The notes: a model not told the origin generated them from the sequence alone. DNA of 64,000 nt from Porphyromonadaceae bacterium FC4 (GCA_900120395.1 LT635553.1:1408254-1472253); one strand, 5' to 3'. Shown: positions 10,023 to 19,150, counted from the stretch's first letter. A program made the numbers and translations.

Positions 10023-11273
10023 ATGAAAAAATACTTAGCTACAACCATCGTAACGCTCCTGACACTCTTTGGTACCATAGGTTGTGATAATACTATCGAG
10101 GTGCCTGAGGTCAAAAGTGTCAGTACCGATGCTATCACCGAAATAAGCCTTAGCCCGCAAAGTCCTGTATTGGTGGCAGATGGAAAGTCCGAGCTAACTT
10201 TCCTCGTAAGGTGCTACTACCAAGTAGGCAAAACCCGAGCGCGTATGCTTGACAGTCGCCTACCCTTGGATAAAATCACCATCACCTCCTCGGATGGCAA
10301 AACACTAAAGCCCGAGGATACATACACAACCACATCAAGCGAAGAGACTGTTTCTTTTACTGCTAAAATAGGCAACATCTCTTCCGAAACGGTTTCTGTG
10401 AAACTCTATCCTTCAGAAGCTCCAACATACACACCCATTATAGTTCCGGTGCGGATCTATGCATTTTATGAGAAACAAAATCTTACTGCCGTCCAAGGGT
10501 TTACTAAAGAAGCTCTCAAACCGCACTTCGACCGACTAAACAAGGTTTTTTCCGGTCAACTCGCTCCGCGTGGTCCCGTGACTGGAAATCCCGGCATCAC
10601 CTTTGATCTAAAAGAGGTTCGACAAATCGAGTTGAAAGGCTCAGAAGTATTTAGAACGTTTGAGAGTGAAGTCAAAAAGAAATATATGAAAGCGTCGGAC
10701 AAGGAGATCAGTATATGGGTAATGGACGGTCGCCTTGGATGGGGAAAAGGGCCCTTTGACTGTATTCCCTCCGTTACCACTGGCAACCCAGAAGATCTAC
10801 CTGGCTTGTCGGTCAAAAAGGTGGATTCCGACTATGCATACGTGGCTGCTGAAACCGAACCGAAAGATGTGGGTATCTTTATGACTTTCTACCAGCTTCT
10901 GGCGTGTATGAATAACGCCGGGGACTACCGGTTCGAAAACCTATTTGGTAACTACTATGGACTTTTGTCAACAGGAGAGTCGGACGATGACGATGAGGCT
11001 GACAAGAAGGACGGTGACTTTGACTACTGCCCGGATACTTACTCCTACAAACCCGGCTACGTGATCATCCAAAAGCGTACATTTCCTTACAAGATTGACA
11101 TTGAAAAGGACGACAAAGGCAAGGAGACCAAACGAAAAGAGTACTACTACTTTTACAACTCTGTAAACATCATGGATGATCCAAGCAGTGCCACTACTAT
11201 CACCAGAGACCAAGCTGCACGTATTCGACAGGTGATCCGTGATTGTCCGCTTCGTCGACAGGGAATCGAATAA
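10023..11273 (+). CDS. Lipoprotein of the zinc-metalloproteinase (BF0631-like) type, catalytic motif missing
   Basis: I start this gene at ATG 10023, not at an upstream in-frame ATG (9981) inside susD, because it gives a clean lipoprotein signal (MKKYLATTIVTLLTLFGTIGC). The product has 416 residues. An Ig-like N-terminal domain (about 35-145) is followed by a region resembling the zinc-dependent metalloproteinase lipoproteins often found beside SusCD pairs. The family-like end is visible (DYCPDTYSYKPG; NIMDDPSSATTITRDQ; then AARIRQVIRDCPL). The helix where HExxH is expected (about residues 282-320, reading IFMTFYQLLACMNNAGD) has no His-Glu pair. It is therefore probably not an active protease and may only bind ligand. 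Family assignment is by eye. Confidence 0.6.
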   Translation: MKKYLATTIVTLLTLFGTIGCDNTIEVPEVKSVSTDAITEISLSPQSPVLVADGKSELTFLVRCYYQVGKTRARMLDSRLPLDKITITSSDGKTLKPEDTYTTTSSEETVSFTAKIGNISSETVSVKLYPSEAPTYTPIIVPVRIYAFYEKQNLTAVQGFTKEALKPHFDRLNKVFSGQLAPRGPVTGNPGITFDLKEVRQIELKGSEVFRTFESEVKKKYMKASDKEISIWVMDGRLGWGKGPFDCIPSVTTGNPEDLPGLSVKKVDSDYAYVAAETEPKDVGIFMTFYQLLACMNNAGDYRFENLFGNYYGLLSTGESDDDDEADKKDGDFDYCPDTYSYKPGYVIIQKRTFPYKIDIEKDDKGKETKRKEYYYFYNSVNIMDDPSSATTITRDQAARIRQVIRDCPLRRQGIE

Positions 11274-11297
11274 GAGAGTTGCCTTCACGTTTGATTT

Positions 11298-11353
11298 ACT
11301 GTACCAAACAGAGGCAGTGGCTCAAATGAGCCACTGCCTCTGTTTGGTACAGT
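11298..11353. repeat. 56-bp near-perfect palindrome after the SusCD operon
   Basis: Two exact 27-bp arms (left arm begins ACTGTACCAAACAGAGGCAG) are separated only by AA. It lies 25 nt after the lipoprotein stop and probably serves as a terminator, although no T-tract follows on either strand. It would form a very stable hairpin in RNA or a cruciform in DNA. Confidence 0.9.
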
Positions 11354-11453
11354 CGGGCAAGGTTACCGATTCTCGTGCGATCTCAGGGTGGCAAATCAAA
11401 AAGTCACCACACCCTTTGTCCCTTTCGAGGATACTTCGGTCTGAGGTTGTGTT

Positions 11454-11795
11454 TCAACTAATATTGGAGAGTAAAAAGATGGCGTTCTTTTTCTTAGTAG
11501 CATCCACGATCAAGAACCAGTCTACGATCGCCCAAATACCACACAGTCCAGCAGTCAACAGTTTGCCGATTCCCAGGCCGACATCGCCAAGCATAAACCG
11601 GTCGACACCAAGTATCCCGATAAAAATAGAGATCAGGAGCATTGTGGTCGGATTTTTCAGCGCACTGATGAGTGGAAAAATATCCTGAGCTTCCATCGTA
11701 GTCTCCTCCAGAGCTTTTCTGATCTGGTACATATCGGTGGGAGGCACCAGCTGAGTCAGCTGCATCGCGATCTGATTTACATCCTCTTGTTTCAT
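11454..11795 (-). CDS. TM2-domain membrane protein
   Basis: The product has 113 residues. A soluble N-terminal part (about 1-50) is followed by a TM2 domain: two membrane helices (about 52-70 and 80-98) linked by the typical GxxGxDRFxLGdxxxGixK pattern (ILGVDRFMLGDVGLGIGKLL). TM2 proteins are small inner-membrane proteins of unknown function. It lies 41 nt after the DUF2752 gene on the same strand, a pairing that suggests one operon. Confidence 0.85.
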   Translation of the reverse strand: MKQEDVNQIAMQLTQLVPPTDMYQIRKALEETTMEAQDIFPLISALKNPTTMLLISIFIGILGVDRFMLGDVGLGIGKLLTAGLCGIWAIVDWFLIVDATKKKNAIFLLSNIS

Positions 11796-11836
11796 AACTA
11801 AAGTACAGATAAATATGTGAGTGGCGAATAATGTGA

Positions 11837-12238
11837 TTAGACACCAAAAAGATTACGCAAGACAAACCACACCAGCACAAAAGCGCCATAGGTGTACAGC
11901 ATGGGAGTGCTCTTTAGGAAAGTACCGGCAGCACTCAGTACTCGCGTGGGAAAAGCAATGCTCAATGCCAGTAGTGACAGCACCGGTACGGTCAAGAGTA
12001 GAGAGTAATTATACCGCACCGCCTCTAGGAAGTGCCCGGAGCATAGCGACACGATGGCTCGCTGAGTACCGCATCCGGGACACCGGATCCCCAACACCGT
12101 GGCAAAAATACAGCGTGGCATAGGCAACCCCAGCACATCAAGCCATAGGATAGCGAGCAGGACAGAGCAGCCAACCACCACTCCCCATCTCAGGCGTCTC
12201 TGGGAGCTTCTCCGGTCTATGGTATCGGTACGAATCAA
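11837..12238 (-). CDS. DUF2752 membrane protein
   Basis: The product has 133 residues with three likely membrane helices (about 19-38, 75-95 and 110-130). The CPGCGTQRAI motif near residue 52 is the signature of DUF2752, whose role is unknown; the paired cysteines may bind metal or be redox active. The usual downstream partner, a TM2 protein, follows on the same strand. Confidence 0.85.
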   Translation of the reverse strand: MIRTDTIDRRSSQRRLRWGVVVGCSVLLAILWLDVLGLPMPRCIFATVLGIRCPGCGTQRAIVSLCSGHFLEAVRYNYSLLLTVPVLSLLALSIAFPTRVLSAAGTFLKSTPMLYTYGAFVLVWFVLRNLFGV

Positions 12239-12341
12239 CTAAAAAACACTCTGAAAACACATTGCTTTAGTCCATAGCAAATATATCTAAAATGTAATAT
12301 CTGTGAAATACCCGAACAGATAGTACCCCAAGATTCTAGGT

Positions 12342-12735
12342 CAGGACTCACGCATTTGAAGTTTAGAGGTAGGCGGTGGGGGCTGAGCATTATGACTTTA
12401 CGGAGGAGGAGCCGGACTTTATCATCCATTATGACATCAAGTACGCATGGGGGTCGAAGTGAGGAAGACGACAAGACATCAAGCCCCTCTATTTTTGCCG
12501 CTTGGAGAGGGGGTGGAAAATTTGACGGATAGAAGGGAAATGTTTCCAGTAGGAAAGAAAATGATTTGACGGATAGTAGTGATCTGTTTCCTACTGGAAA
12601 CTTTTTTCAGTATACGTCGAGAGTTGAAAAAAAGAAGAAAAGAGCCCTCGCAGCTCTGCAAAAGATCAATGCCACCAAAAAACCACCGACACCATCACCA
12701 CCGTCGATCTCTAAACTTCAAATGCGTGAGCCCCG
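12342..12735. mobile_element. MITE-like element, copy A (394 bp)
   Basis: The ends are 27-bp terminal inverted repeats (12342-12368 and 12709-12735, two mismatches), starting CAGGACTCACGCATTTGAAG. They are flanked by a 10-bp direct repeat with one mismatch, GATTCTAGGT (12332-12341) and GATCCTAGGT (12736-12745), consistent with a target-site duplication. There is no transposase. Inside are a short decayed coding fragment (about 12388-12461) and a dimeric hairpin repeat. The CAGGG-like ends and 8-10 bp duplication recall the ISAs1 family, which might supply the transposase; this is from memory and unverified. It sits between divergent genes, just outside the metG promoter. Confidence 0.85.
12521..12607 (+). 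repeat. Dimeric hairpin repeat (copy 2, inside MITE copy A)
   Basis: Two tandem units of TTTGACGGATAG..., each followed by a TTTCC/GGAAA hairpin. The first hairpin has loop AGTA, the second (12587-12600) has the reverse-complement loop TACT. Confidence 0.85.
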
Positions 12736-12752
12736 GATCCTAGGTGGGTTGC

Positions 12753-12784
12753 TTTGCAAATGGTGCCTAATCTGGGTAAATTTG
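12753..12784 (+). promoter_or_regulatory. Bacteroidetes-type promoter of metG
   Basis: TTTG (12753-12756), a 20-nt spacer and TAAATTTG (12777-12784) match the sigma-ABfr -33/-7 pattern. It lies only a few bases beyond the MITE target duplication. Confidence 0.65.
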
Positions 12785-12812
12785 CACCAAATATCTAGAT
12801 AGATCAAACCAT

Positions 12813-14855
12813 ATGAATAAAGACTATAAGCGCACGCTGGTGACAGCTGCGCTCCCCTATGCCAACGGACCGGTGCACATCGGTCACCTGGCAGGTGTTT
12901 ACTTACCGGCTGACGTATATGTGCGGTATCTGCGACTCAATGATCGCCCCTGTCTCTACATTTGTGGCTCCGACGAGCATGGCGTGCCGATTACGCTTCG
13001 TGCCAAAAAGGAGGGTGTGACTCCCCAAGACATCGTGGATCGCTACCACAAGCTGATCAAGGAATCCCTGAAGGAGTTTGGCATCACCTTTGACATCTAC
13101 TCGCGTACGACAAGTGATATTCACACCGAGGTGGCGAGTGATTTTTTCAAAACTCTGTATGATAAGGGCGTCTTTCAGGAGATAGAGAGCGAGCAGTACT
13201 ACGATGAGGAGGCTCAGACCTTCTTGGCTGACCGCTATATCACGGGTACTTGTCCGCACTGCGGTAATCCAAACGCCTACGGCGACCAGTGCGAGAAGTG
13301 TGGCACATCGCTCAACCCCACGGACCTCATCGACCCCCACTCTGCCGTCAGTGGTTCCAAGCCGGTGAAGCGAAAGACCAAGCACTGGTACTTGCCACTG
13401 GACAAGTATGAGAACTGGCTGAAGGAGTGGATCCTAGATGGGCATAAAGAGTGGCGTGCAAACGTCTATGGGCAGTGCAAGAGCTGGCTGGACCAAGGAC
13501 TACAGCCCCGTGCAGTCTCCCGTGACCTCGACTGGGGGATTCCCGTGCCTGTGGAGGGAGCAGAGGGCAAGGTTCTTTATGTCTGGTTTGATGCACCGAT
13601 TGGCTATATCTCCAACACCAAAGAGCTACTGCCGGACACCTGGGAGACTTGGTGGAAAGATCCCTCGACGCGGCTGCTCCACTTCATCGGTAAGGACAAT
13701 ATCGTCTTTCACTGCATTGTCTTTCCCTCCATGCTAAAGGCAGAAGGAAGCTATATCCTACCCGACAATGTCCCGTCGAACGAGTTTCTCAACCTCGAGG
13801 GGGATAAGATATCTACCTCACGCAACTGGGCTGTCTGGCTACACGAGTACCTCCGGGACTTTCCCGGCAAGCAGGATGTCCTGCGCTACGTGCTTACGGC
13901 AAACGCCCCGGAGACCAAGGATAACGACTTCACCTGGGCAGACTTTCAGGCTCGCAACAACAACGAGCTGGTGGCAGTCCTAGGCAACTTTGTGAACCGT
14001 GCACTCGTACTGACCCACAAGTACTTTGATGGGAAGGTACCTGCAGCAAGCACACTGACAGCTGATGACCGGGGCGTACTGGATGAAATCGCCGCCATCA
14101 AGGACCGGGTCTCCGACCTGCTGGAGAACTTTCACATCCGTGACGCACAGCGTGAAGCCATGAACCTCGCCCGGCTCGGCAATAAGTATCTGGCAGATAC
14201 CGAGCCCTGGAAAGTAGCGAAGACCGACATGGAGCGTGTAGGCACCATCCTCAACATTGCGCTACAGATCGCTGCCAACCTCAGCATCCTCATGGATCCC
14301 TTCACCCCCTTCTCCATGAAGAAGCTACGTGACATGCTCGCCTATGACTGCGAAGCAAACTGGCAGAACATCGGCAAGCAAGACCTACTCAATCCGGGAC
14401 ACCAACTGGGTAAAGCGGAGCTTCTCTTTCAGAAGATTGAGGACGACGAGGTGGCTAAGCAGCTCAATAAGCTCCAGGCAACAAAGGAGCAAAACGAGCA
14501 AGAAAACCACCATGCGGCACCTATTGCGGAGCCGGTAGAGTTTAGCTCCTTTGAGAAGTTAGATATACGTGTGGGCAAGGTACTGGAGTGCCGGAAAGTC
14601 CCCAAGGCAAACAAACTCCTGCAGTTCCGTATAGACGACGGCTTGGGCGGACGCACCATTGTATCCGGTCTGGCAAAGTACTATGATCCGGAGGAGTTGG
14701 TAGGCAAGCAGGTCTGCTTCATTGCCAACTTTCCTCCTCGCAAGCTGATGGGCGTCGAGAGCGAGGGCATGATCCTCAGTGTACAAGAGGCAGATGGCAC
14801 TCTCTCCGTGATCACCCCTAGCAAGCCCGTTGCTCCCGGGAGCAAGATTTCGTAA
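12813..14855 (+). CDS. metG: Methionyl-tRNA synthetase with C-terminal tRNA-binding domain
   Basis: This 680-residue class I synthetase charges initiator and elongator tRNA-Met. The Rossmann fold carries HIGH at residues 22-25 and the KMSKS-equivalent DKISTSR near residue 332. A zinc knuckle ([18 protein letters not shown]) lies at about residues 148-165. The anticodon-binding helical domain is followed by a linker and an EMAP/Trbp111-like tRNA-binding domain (about 575-680, [20 protein letters not shown]) that aids dimerisation. The stop overlaps the mnmA start by one base (TAATG), so the two genes are coupled. Confidence 0.97.
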   Translation: MNKDYKRTLVTAALPYANGPVHIGHLAGVYLPADVYVRYLRLNDRPCLYICGSDEHGVPITLRAKKEGVTPQDIVDRYHKLIKESLKEFGITFDIYSRTTSDIHTEVASDFFKTLYDKGVFQEIESEQYYDEEAQTFLADRYITGTCPHCGNPNAYGDQCEKCGTSLNPTDLIDPHSAVSGSKPVKRKTKHWYLPLDKYENWLKEWILDGHKEWRANVYGQCKSWLDQGLQPRAVSRDLDWGIPVPVEGAEGKVLYVWFDAPIGYISNTKELLPDTWETWWKDPSTRLLHFIGKDNIVFHCIVFPSMLKAEGSYILPDNVPSNEFLNLEGDKISTSRNWAVWLHEYLRDFPGKQDVLRYVLTANAPETKDNDFTWADFQARNNNELVAVLGNFVNRALVLTHKYFDGKVPAASTLTADDRGVLDEIAAIKDRVSDLLENFHIRDAQREAMNLARLGNKYLADTEPWKVAKTDMERVGTILNIALQIAANLSILMDPFTPFSMKKLRDMLAYDCEANWQNIGKQDLLNPGHQLGKAELLFQKIEDDEVAKQLNKLQATKEQNEQENHHAAPIAEPVEFSSFEKLDIRVGKVLECRKVPKANKLLQFRIDDGLGGRTIVSGLAKYYDPEELVGKQVCFIANFPPRKLMGVESEGMILSVQEADGTLSVITPSKPVAPGSKIS

Positions 14856-15952
14856 TGAATCGCAAAGTAGCCCTTCTTCTCTCCGGCGGAGTAGACAGTT
14901 CGGTCGCCCTGCATCTCCTCATGGAGCAAGGCGTGCGCCCGGATCTCTTCTACATCCGTATTGGAGCCGACGAGGAGGGCTTCACGGACTGTCCTTCGGA
15001 GGATGATGAGATCCTTGTCCGCTGGCTGGCGAGGAAGTACGACCTACACCTGGAGCTGGTGAGCCTGCACCAGGAGTATTGGGACTACGTGGTACGGTAC
15101 ATGATCGACACAGTAAAGGCAGGACGCACGCCACACCCGGACATGCTGTGCAACAGGGTTATCAAGTTTGGTTTTTTCAACGACTACTGGGGCAAAGAGT
15201 ACGACCACATTGCCACCGGTCACTACGCCGACAAGGAGATCGTCAATGGGACACACTACCTCGCCACAGCAGCAGACCCGCTGAAAGATCAGACCGACTT
15301 CCTGGCTCAGATCACCTACCCACAGCTCCAAAAAGCACTTTTTCCGCTTGGAAAACTCACAAAAGATGAGGTGCGAGCCATAGCTGAGGGAAGTGGTCTG
15401 CTCACAGCTCACCGCCGAGACAGCCAGGGTATCTGCTTCTTGGGCAAGGTGAACTACAACGACTTTCTACGCAAGTACGTAGGGGTCAAAAAGGGGCCAA
15501 TCATAGAGCTGGACAGCGGCAAGCAGATTGGTGAGCACGATGGCTATTGGTTTCACACCATCGGTCAGCGAAAAGGTCTGGGTCTGAGTGGTGGGCCGTG
15601 GTTCGTGGTAAAGAAGGATGTCCCGTCCAATACCCTCTACGTCAGCCAGGGCTACCAACCGATAGAGCAGTATGGAGATGTCATCCTACTAGATGAGCTC
15701 AACTTCATCAGTGGCAACCCCATGACCGGAGATAAGCTCCCGGTGACGTTCAAGGTACGCCACACACCGGAGTTTACCGCAGGGCTGCTCGAGCAAATAT
15801 CCGACAGGGAGTACCGCCTCATCTCCCAAGACCTCATCCAGGGAGTGGCACCCGGACAGTTTTGTACCCTCTACGACGCAGACCACCATATTTGCTACGG
15901 GAGTGGCGTGATCGAAAGGGGAGAAAGACTTTTGCACAACTCTCTAGAGTGA
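14855..15952 (+). CDS. mnmA: tRNA-uridine 2-sulfurtransferase
   Basis: This 365-residue enzyme makes the s2U34 modification in the anticodons of tRNA-Lys, -Glu and -Gln. The PP-loop ATP pyrophosphatase motif LLSGGVDSSVAL lies at residues 8-19. The catalytic cysteine pair is C99 (DMLCNRV) and C194 (QGICFLGKV). The C-terminal beta domain ends normally. It is coupled to metG by a one-base overlap. Bacteroidetes often carry two MnmA paralogs; which one this is cannot be told here. Confidence 0.92.
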   Translation: MNRKVALLLSGGVDSSVALHLLMEQGVRPDLFYIRIGADEEGFTDCPSEDDEILVRWLARKYDLHLELVSLHQEYWDYVVRYMIDTVKAGRTPHPDMLCNRVIKFGFFNDYWGKEYDHIATGHYADKEIVNGTHYLATAADPLKDQTDFLAQITYPQLQKALFPLGKLTKDEVRAIAEGSGLLTAHRRDSQGICFLGKVNYNDFLRKYVGVKKGPIIELDSGKQIGEHDGYWFHTIGQRKGLGLSGGPWFVVKKDVPSNTLYVSQGYQPIEQYGDVILLDELNFISGNPMTGDKLPVTFKVRHTPEFTAGLLEQISDREYRLISQDLIQGVAPGQFCTLYDADHHICYGSGVIERGERLLHNSLE

Positions 15953-16058
15953 ATATAGCGCTACATTCGAAAAAAAATACTAACTTAGTACATTGAATCT
16001 GGCATAGACCACTCAGTAGTAGAATAAACCGTATAGACAACAACATAACACCATCGCA

Positions 16059-16652
16059 ATGAAACGATTATCTACCGTCCTATTGGCGCTCTGTGTACTC
16101 TTTGGAGCCGCAGCCCTGACCTCTTGTGGAGGTCCTTCAGCAAAGGACACAGCTGAGAAAGCTGTAAACTACCTGGTTGGAGATGACTTTGAGGCATTTT
16201 ACGATCTCCTGAGCACAAGAGACAGAGAGGCTATCAGCCTAGAAAACTTCAAGGATATGTACCAACTACCGGAGGAGATCGGCGAGCTAGAGCCCCTAGT
16301 CCCTGATATCAAGGTCAAGGCATACAAAGCCAAGGACTTCAAGGAGACGATTACAGGTGAGTCAGCTCTCGTCACCTACGTGCTCATTTTGCCGGACGTT
16401 GACCAGCTGGGCAGAGGTGCATTTTCCCTACAGGACGTCATTGCCCTAGCTAAGGCGGGCAAGGCAAAAACAATAGGCGATCTCCCCGAAGAAGTGAAGA
16501 GTAAAATCATCGAATACGTAGACAAGAACGGAGTCCCCACCAAGGAAACCGTACAAAACATTCACCTCATCCGCGAAGATGACAAGTGGAAAGTCAATCT
16601 GGACATCCCTACGATGCTGCAATCGGGGAAGAAGATCAGCGTATTCAACTAA
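16059..16652 (+). CDS. Lipoprotein with DUF4878-like fold
   Basis: The 197-residue product has a lipoprotein signal (MKRLSTVLLALCVLFGAAA, Cys at residue 23 in LTSCGG). The mature part (AKDTAEKAVNYLVGDDFEAF... then a small beta region ending in DDKWKVNLDIPTM) resembles the DUF4878/NTF2-like lipoproteins common in Bacteroidales. No catalytic residues are recognisable. A TAACTTAG box at 15981-15988 could be its -7 promoter element. The ROK kinase starts 36 nt downstream. Confidence 0.7.
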   Translation: MKRLSTVLLALCVLFGAAALTSCGGPSAKDTAEKAVNYLVGDDFEAFYDLLSTRDREAISLENFKDMYQLPEEIGELEPLVPDIKVKAYKAKDFKETITGESALVTYVLILPDVDQLGRGAFSLQDVIALAKAGKAKTIGDLPEEVKSKIIEYVDKNGVPTKETVQNIHLIREDDKWKVNLDIPTMLQSGKKISVFN

Positions 16653-16688
16653 ATAAACAACACAAAACACAATCTGAATTAAAGACGA

Positions 16689-17717
16689 ATGGCTAAAACG
16701 ACGACTGCTACGACGACATCAACTACCGTAGATGCAACAAAACCCTATGTGGTGGGGGTAGACATCGGTGGGACCAACACTGTTTTTGGTATCGTGGATA
16801 CACGCGGAAACATGATCCGCTCGGGATCCATCAAGACTACCACACACCTCGAAGTGGAAGACTATGTTGCTGAGCTGGCAAATGAGATCAAAAAGCTCTG
16901 CGAAGCAGAAGGTGGCATCTCCAAGATCCACGGTATTGGTGTAGGTGCACCTAACGGCAACTACTTTACCGGTTCGATCGACTTTGCCCCCAACCTCCCG
17001 TGGAAGGGGCGCATCCCGCTGGCATATATGATCAGCGAAGCTCTTGACATCCCGGTAGCACTGACCAATGATGCCAATGCTGCAGCCATCGGAGAGATGA
17101 CCTACGGTGCTGCCAGAGGTATGAAGGACTTCATCGAGATCACTCTCGGGACAGGTGTAGGCAGCGGTATCGTTGTGGGCGGTAAGCTCGTCTACGGGCA
17201 CGATGGCTTTGCCGGCGAGATCGGTCACACCATCATCCGTAGGAACGGCCGCATCTGCGGCTGTGGACGCCAGGGCTGTGTGGAGACCTACTGCTCCGCT
17301 ACCGGCGTGGCGCGCACCGCTCGTGAGTACCTCTCTATCCGTGAGGATGAGAGCCTGCTTCGTGAGCTAAACATAGATGACGTCACCTCCAAAGATGTCT
17401 ACGACGCTGCAGTCAAGGGCGACAAGCTTGCACTCGAGATATTTGAGAGCACGGGCAAGATACTGGGTGAGGCACTTGCAGACGCTGTAGCCTACACCAG
17501 TCCTGAGGCCATCATACTCTTTGGCGGACTCACACGTGCAGGAGACTTCATTGTAGAGCCGACCAAGCGCCACATGGAGAAAAACCTGCTCAACATCTAC
17601 CAGGGCAAGGTACGCATCCTACTCAGTGAGCTGAGCGAAAGTGATGCGGCCGTCCTTGGGGCTAGTGCCATGGGCTGGGAAGCGGACCGCGAACACCTGG
17701 CTAAGCTGGTTAAGTGA
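16689..17717 (+). CDS. ROK-family glucokinase
   Basis: The 342-residue product most likely phosphorylates glucose with ATP at the entry to glycolysis. The N-terminal phosphate-binding motif VGVDIGGTNTVFGIVD is at about residues 23-38. The ROK signature with zinc ligands reads IGHTIIRRNGRICGCGRQGC (from about residue 177, cysteines from C190). A Thr-rich N-terminal stretch of about 18 residues precedes the domain. Other ROK substrates (fructose, N-acetylmannosamine) cannot be excluded. Confidence 0.87.
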   Translation: MAKTTTATTTSTTVDATKPYVVGVDIGGTNTVFGIVDTRGNMIRSGSIKTTTHLEVEDYVAELANEIKKLCEAEGGISKIHGIGVGAPNGNYFTGSIDFAPNLPWKGRIPLAYMISEALDIPVALTNDANAAAIGEMTYGAARGMKDFIEITLGTGVGSGIVVGGKLVYGHDGFAGEIGHTIIRRNGRICGCGRQGCVETYCSATGVARTAREYLSIREDESLLRELNIDDVTSKDVYDAAVKGDKLALEIFESTGKILGEALADAVAYTSPEAIILFGGLTRAGDFIVEPTKRHMEKNLLNIYQGKVRILLSELSESDAAVLGASAMGWEADREHLAKLVK

Positions 17718-17730
17718 CAAAAACAACCGA

Positions 17731-17766
17731 AGTGTTCCTGCCGCTATAACGACCGGCAGGAACACT
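17731..17766 (+). terminator. Terminator after the ROK kinase
   Basis: A 13-bp stem AGTGTTCCTGCCG / CGGCAGGAACACT with a 10-nt loop is followed by a T-tract. Confidence 0.9.
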
Positions 17767-17844
17767 TTTTACCAAATAATGAGGTATGTCCCAATTATTT
17801 GGTAATTTTGTCGCTGAATAAAATAGATTGCAAGCATTTCATCA

Positions 17845-18528
17845 ATGAGCAAAAAGCACACAACGCCTGACATACAGGAGCAGGCAGAAGAACAACTGAA
17901 TAAGGGCGTCGAGTACGTCCACAATAATGGTAAGAAGATCGGGATTACCCTACTGGTAGTCCTGGTACTTGTAGCCGGATTCCTAGCATACCGCAACCTC
18001 TACCGCATCCCCCACCAAAAAGCAGGTGATGCAGCCATCTACCAGGCAGAGCGCTACTTTGCCATGGATTCATTCCAGCTGGCACTGGAGGGCAACGGAG
18101 CCGATATCCAGGGGTTCTTGGACGTCATCAAGGAGTACAGCAGTACCGACGCAGGCAACCTAGCACAGGCATATGCAGGCATATGCTACTACCACCTTGG
18201 CCAGACAGACAAGGCGATCGAACACCTCAAGAAGTTCAAGAGCAAGGATGTCATGGCTGCACCCGCCGTACACGGGCTGATCGGCGACTGCTACATCGAT
18301 GCAGGTCAGACCGAAGAAGGCATCAAGTACTTCGAGGATGCAGCAAAGAAAGCTGACAACGATCTGATATCACCGATCTTCCTACAGAAGGCAGGACTTG
18401 CCTACCAGGAGCTGGGTCAAAACGACAAAGCGCTCAAGGCATTCCAGACCATCAAGGAAAAGTACTACGCTTCACCCGTAGCGACTGAAGTAGAGAAGAA
18501 TATCGCCGAGCTCTCCATCCGGAAATAA
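17845..18528 (+). CDS. Single-span membrane protein with TPR repeats (YfgM-like)
   Basis: The 227-residue product has a cytoplasmic N-terminal segment, one membrane helix (about residues 33-51, IGITLLVVLVLVAGFLAY) and a periplasmic domain with at least three TPR-like repeats (AQAYAGICYYHLGQTDKAIE; HGLIGDCYIDAGQTEEGIKY; KAGLAYQELGQNDKALKAF). This layout matches YfgM-like helpers of Sec-dependent export, though the role is inferred. A TAATTTTG -7-like box lies at 17802-17809. Confidence 0.8.
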   Translation: MSKKHTTPDIQEQAEEQLNKGVEYVHNNGKKIGITLLVVLVLVAGFLAYRNLYRIPHQKAGDAAIYQAERYFAMDSFQLALEGNGADIQGFLDVIKEYSSTDAGNLAQAYAGICYYHLGQTDKAIEHLKKFKSKDVMAAPAVHGLIGDCYIDAGQTEEGIKYFEDAAKKADNDLISPIFLQKAGLAYQELGQNDKALKAFQTIKEKYYASPVATEVEKNIAELSIRK

Positions 18529-18558
18529 AGAGCGCCGAGCCAAAAGACAAGAAAAAGA

Positions 18559-18588
18559 GGGTGTGTCAAAACTAGTTTTGACACACCC
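18559..18588 (+). terminator. Terminator after the TPR gene
   Basis: A perfect 30-bp palindrome (GGGTGTGTCAAAACT and its exact complement, no spacer) is followed by TTCTCTTTTTT. The stem resembles the asnS terminator. Confidence 0.9.
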
Positions 18589-18620
18589 TTCTCTTTTTTC
18601 GCTTGGCGCAGGTCAAAAAA

Positions 18621-18708
18621 AATTTGACGGATAGTAGCGAAATGTTTCCAGTAGGAAAGAAAACGATTTGACGGATAGTAGCGATCTCTTTCCAGTAGGA
18701 AACTTTTT
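18621..18708 (+). repeat. Dimeric hairpin repeat (copy 3)
   Basis: Two direct units, both with loop AGTA. It forms the outer end of the left arm of the large inverted repeat described at 18615-19153. Confidence 0.9.
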
Positions 18709-19062
18709 GTACCCCCACCGAGTCAGTCCCTATGGCGACCCCTGCGGGGTCGGGGATTAATGGGGTAGTCCGTTATTTACCCGGGGTCTTCGGTGCTCCG
18801 CACCTCGACCGCAGGCTATGAAGAAACGACCCCTAGCGGGGTCGGCAGACCTGCCCTTCTTCTCCTTTTTATATCTTATCCGCATACCCACTCTTTTGGA
18901 TAGAATGGTGGGTGGGCAGCACCCCGTTAGGGGTGCCTCCTTCATAGCCCGGCGGTCGAGGAGGGGCGAATGCCCCGACGATGACCCCGGGGAAAGAGAT
19001 TGCCCCGAAAATAAAACGACCCCGCAGGGGTCGCCATAGGGACTGACTCGGTGGGGGCAAAA

Positions 19063-19150
19063 AAGTTTCCTACTGGAAAGAGATCGCTACTATCCGTGAA
19101 ACCGTTTTCTTTCCTACTGGAAACATTTCGCTACTATCCGTCAAATTTTT
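19063..19150 (-). repeat. Dimeric hairpin repeat (copy 4)
   Basis: A reverse-oriented dimer, mirror partner of copy 3. The second unit reads TTTCACGG instead of TTTGACGG; both loops are AGTA. Confidence 0.88.

Noticed and set aside
18621-19150. Possible CRISPR array, because of short repeats at regular distance
   Set aside because: Only two units per site, no variable spacers of uniform length, both orientations and no cas genes.
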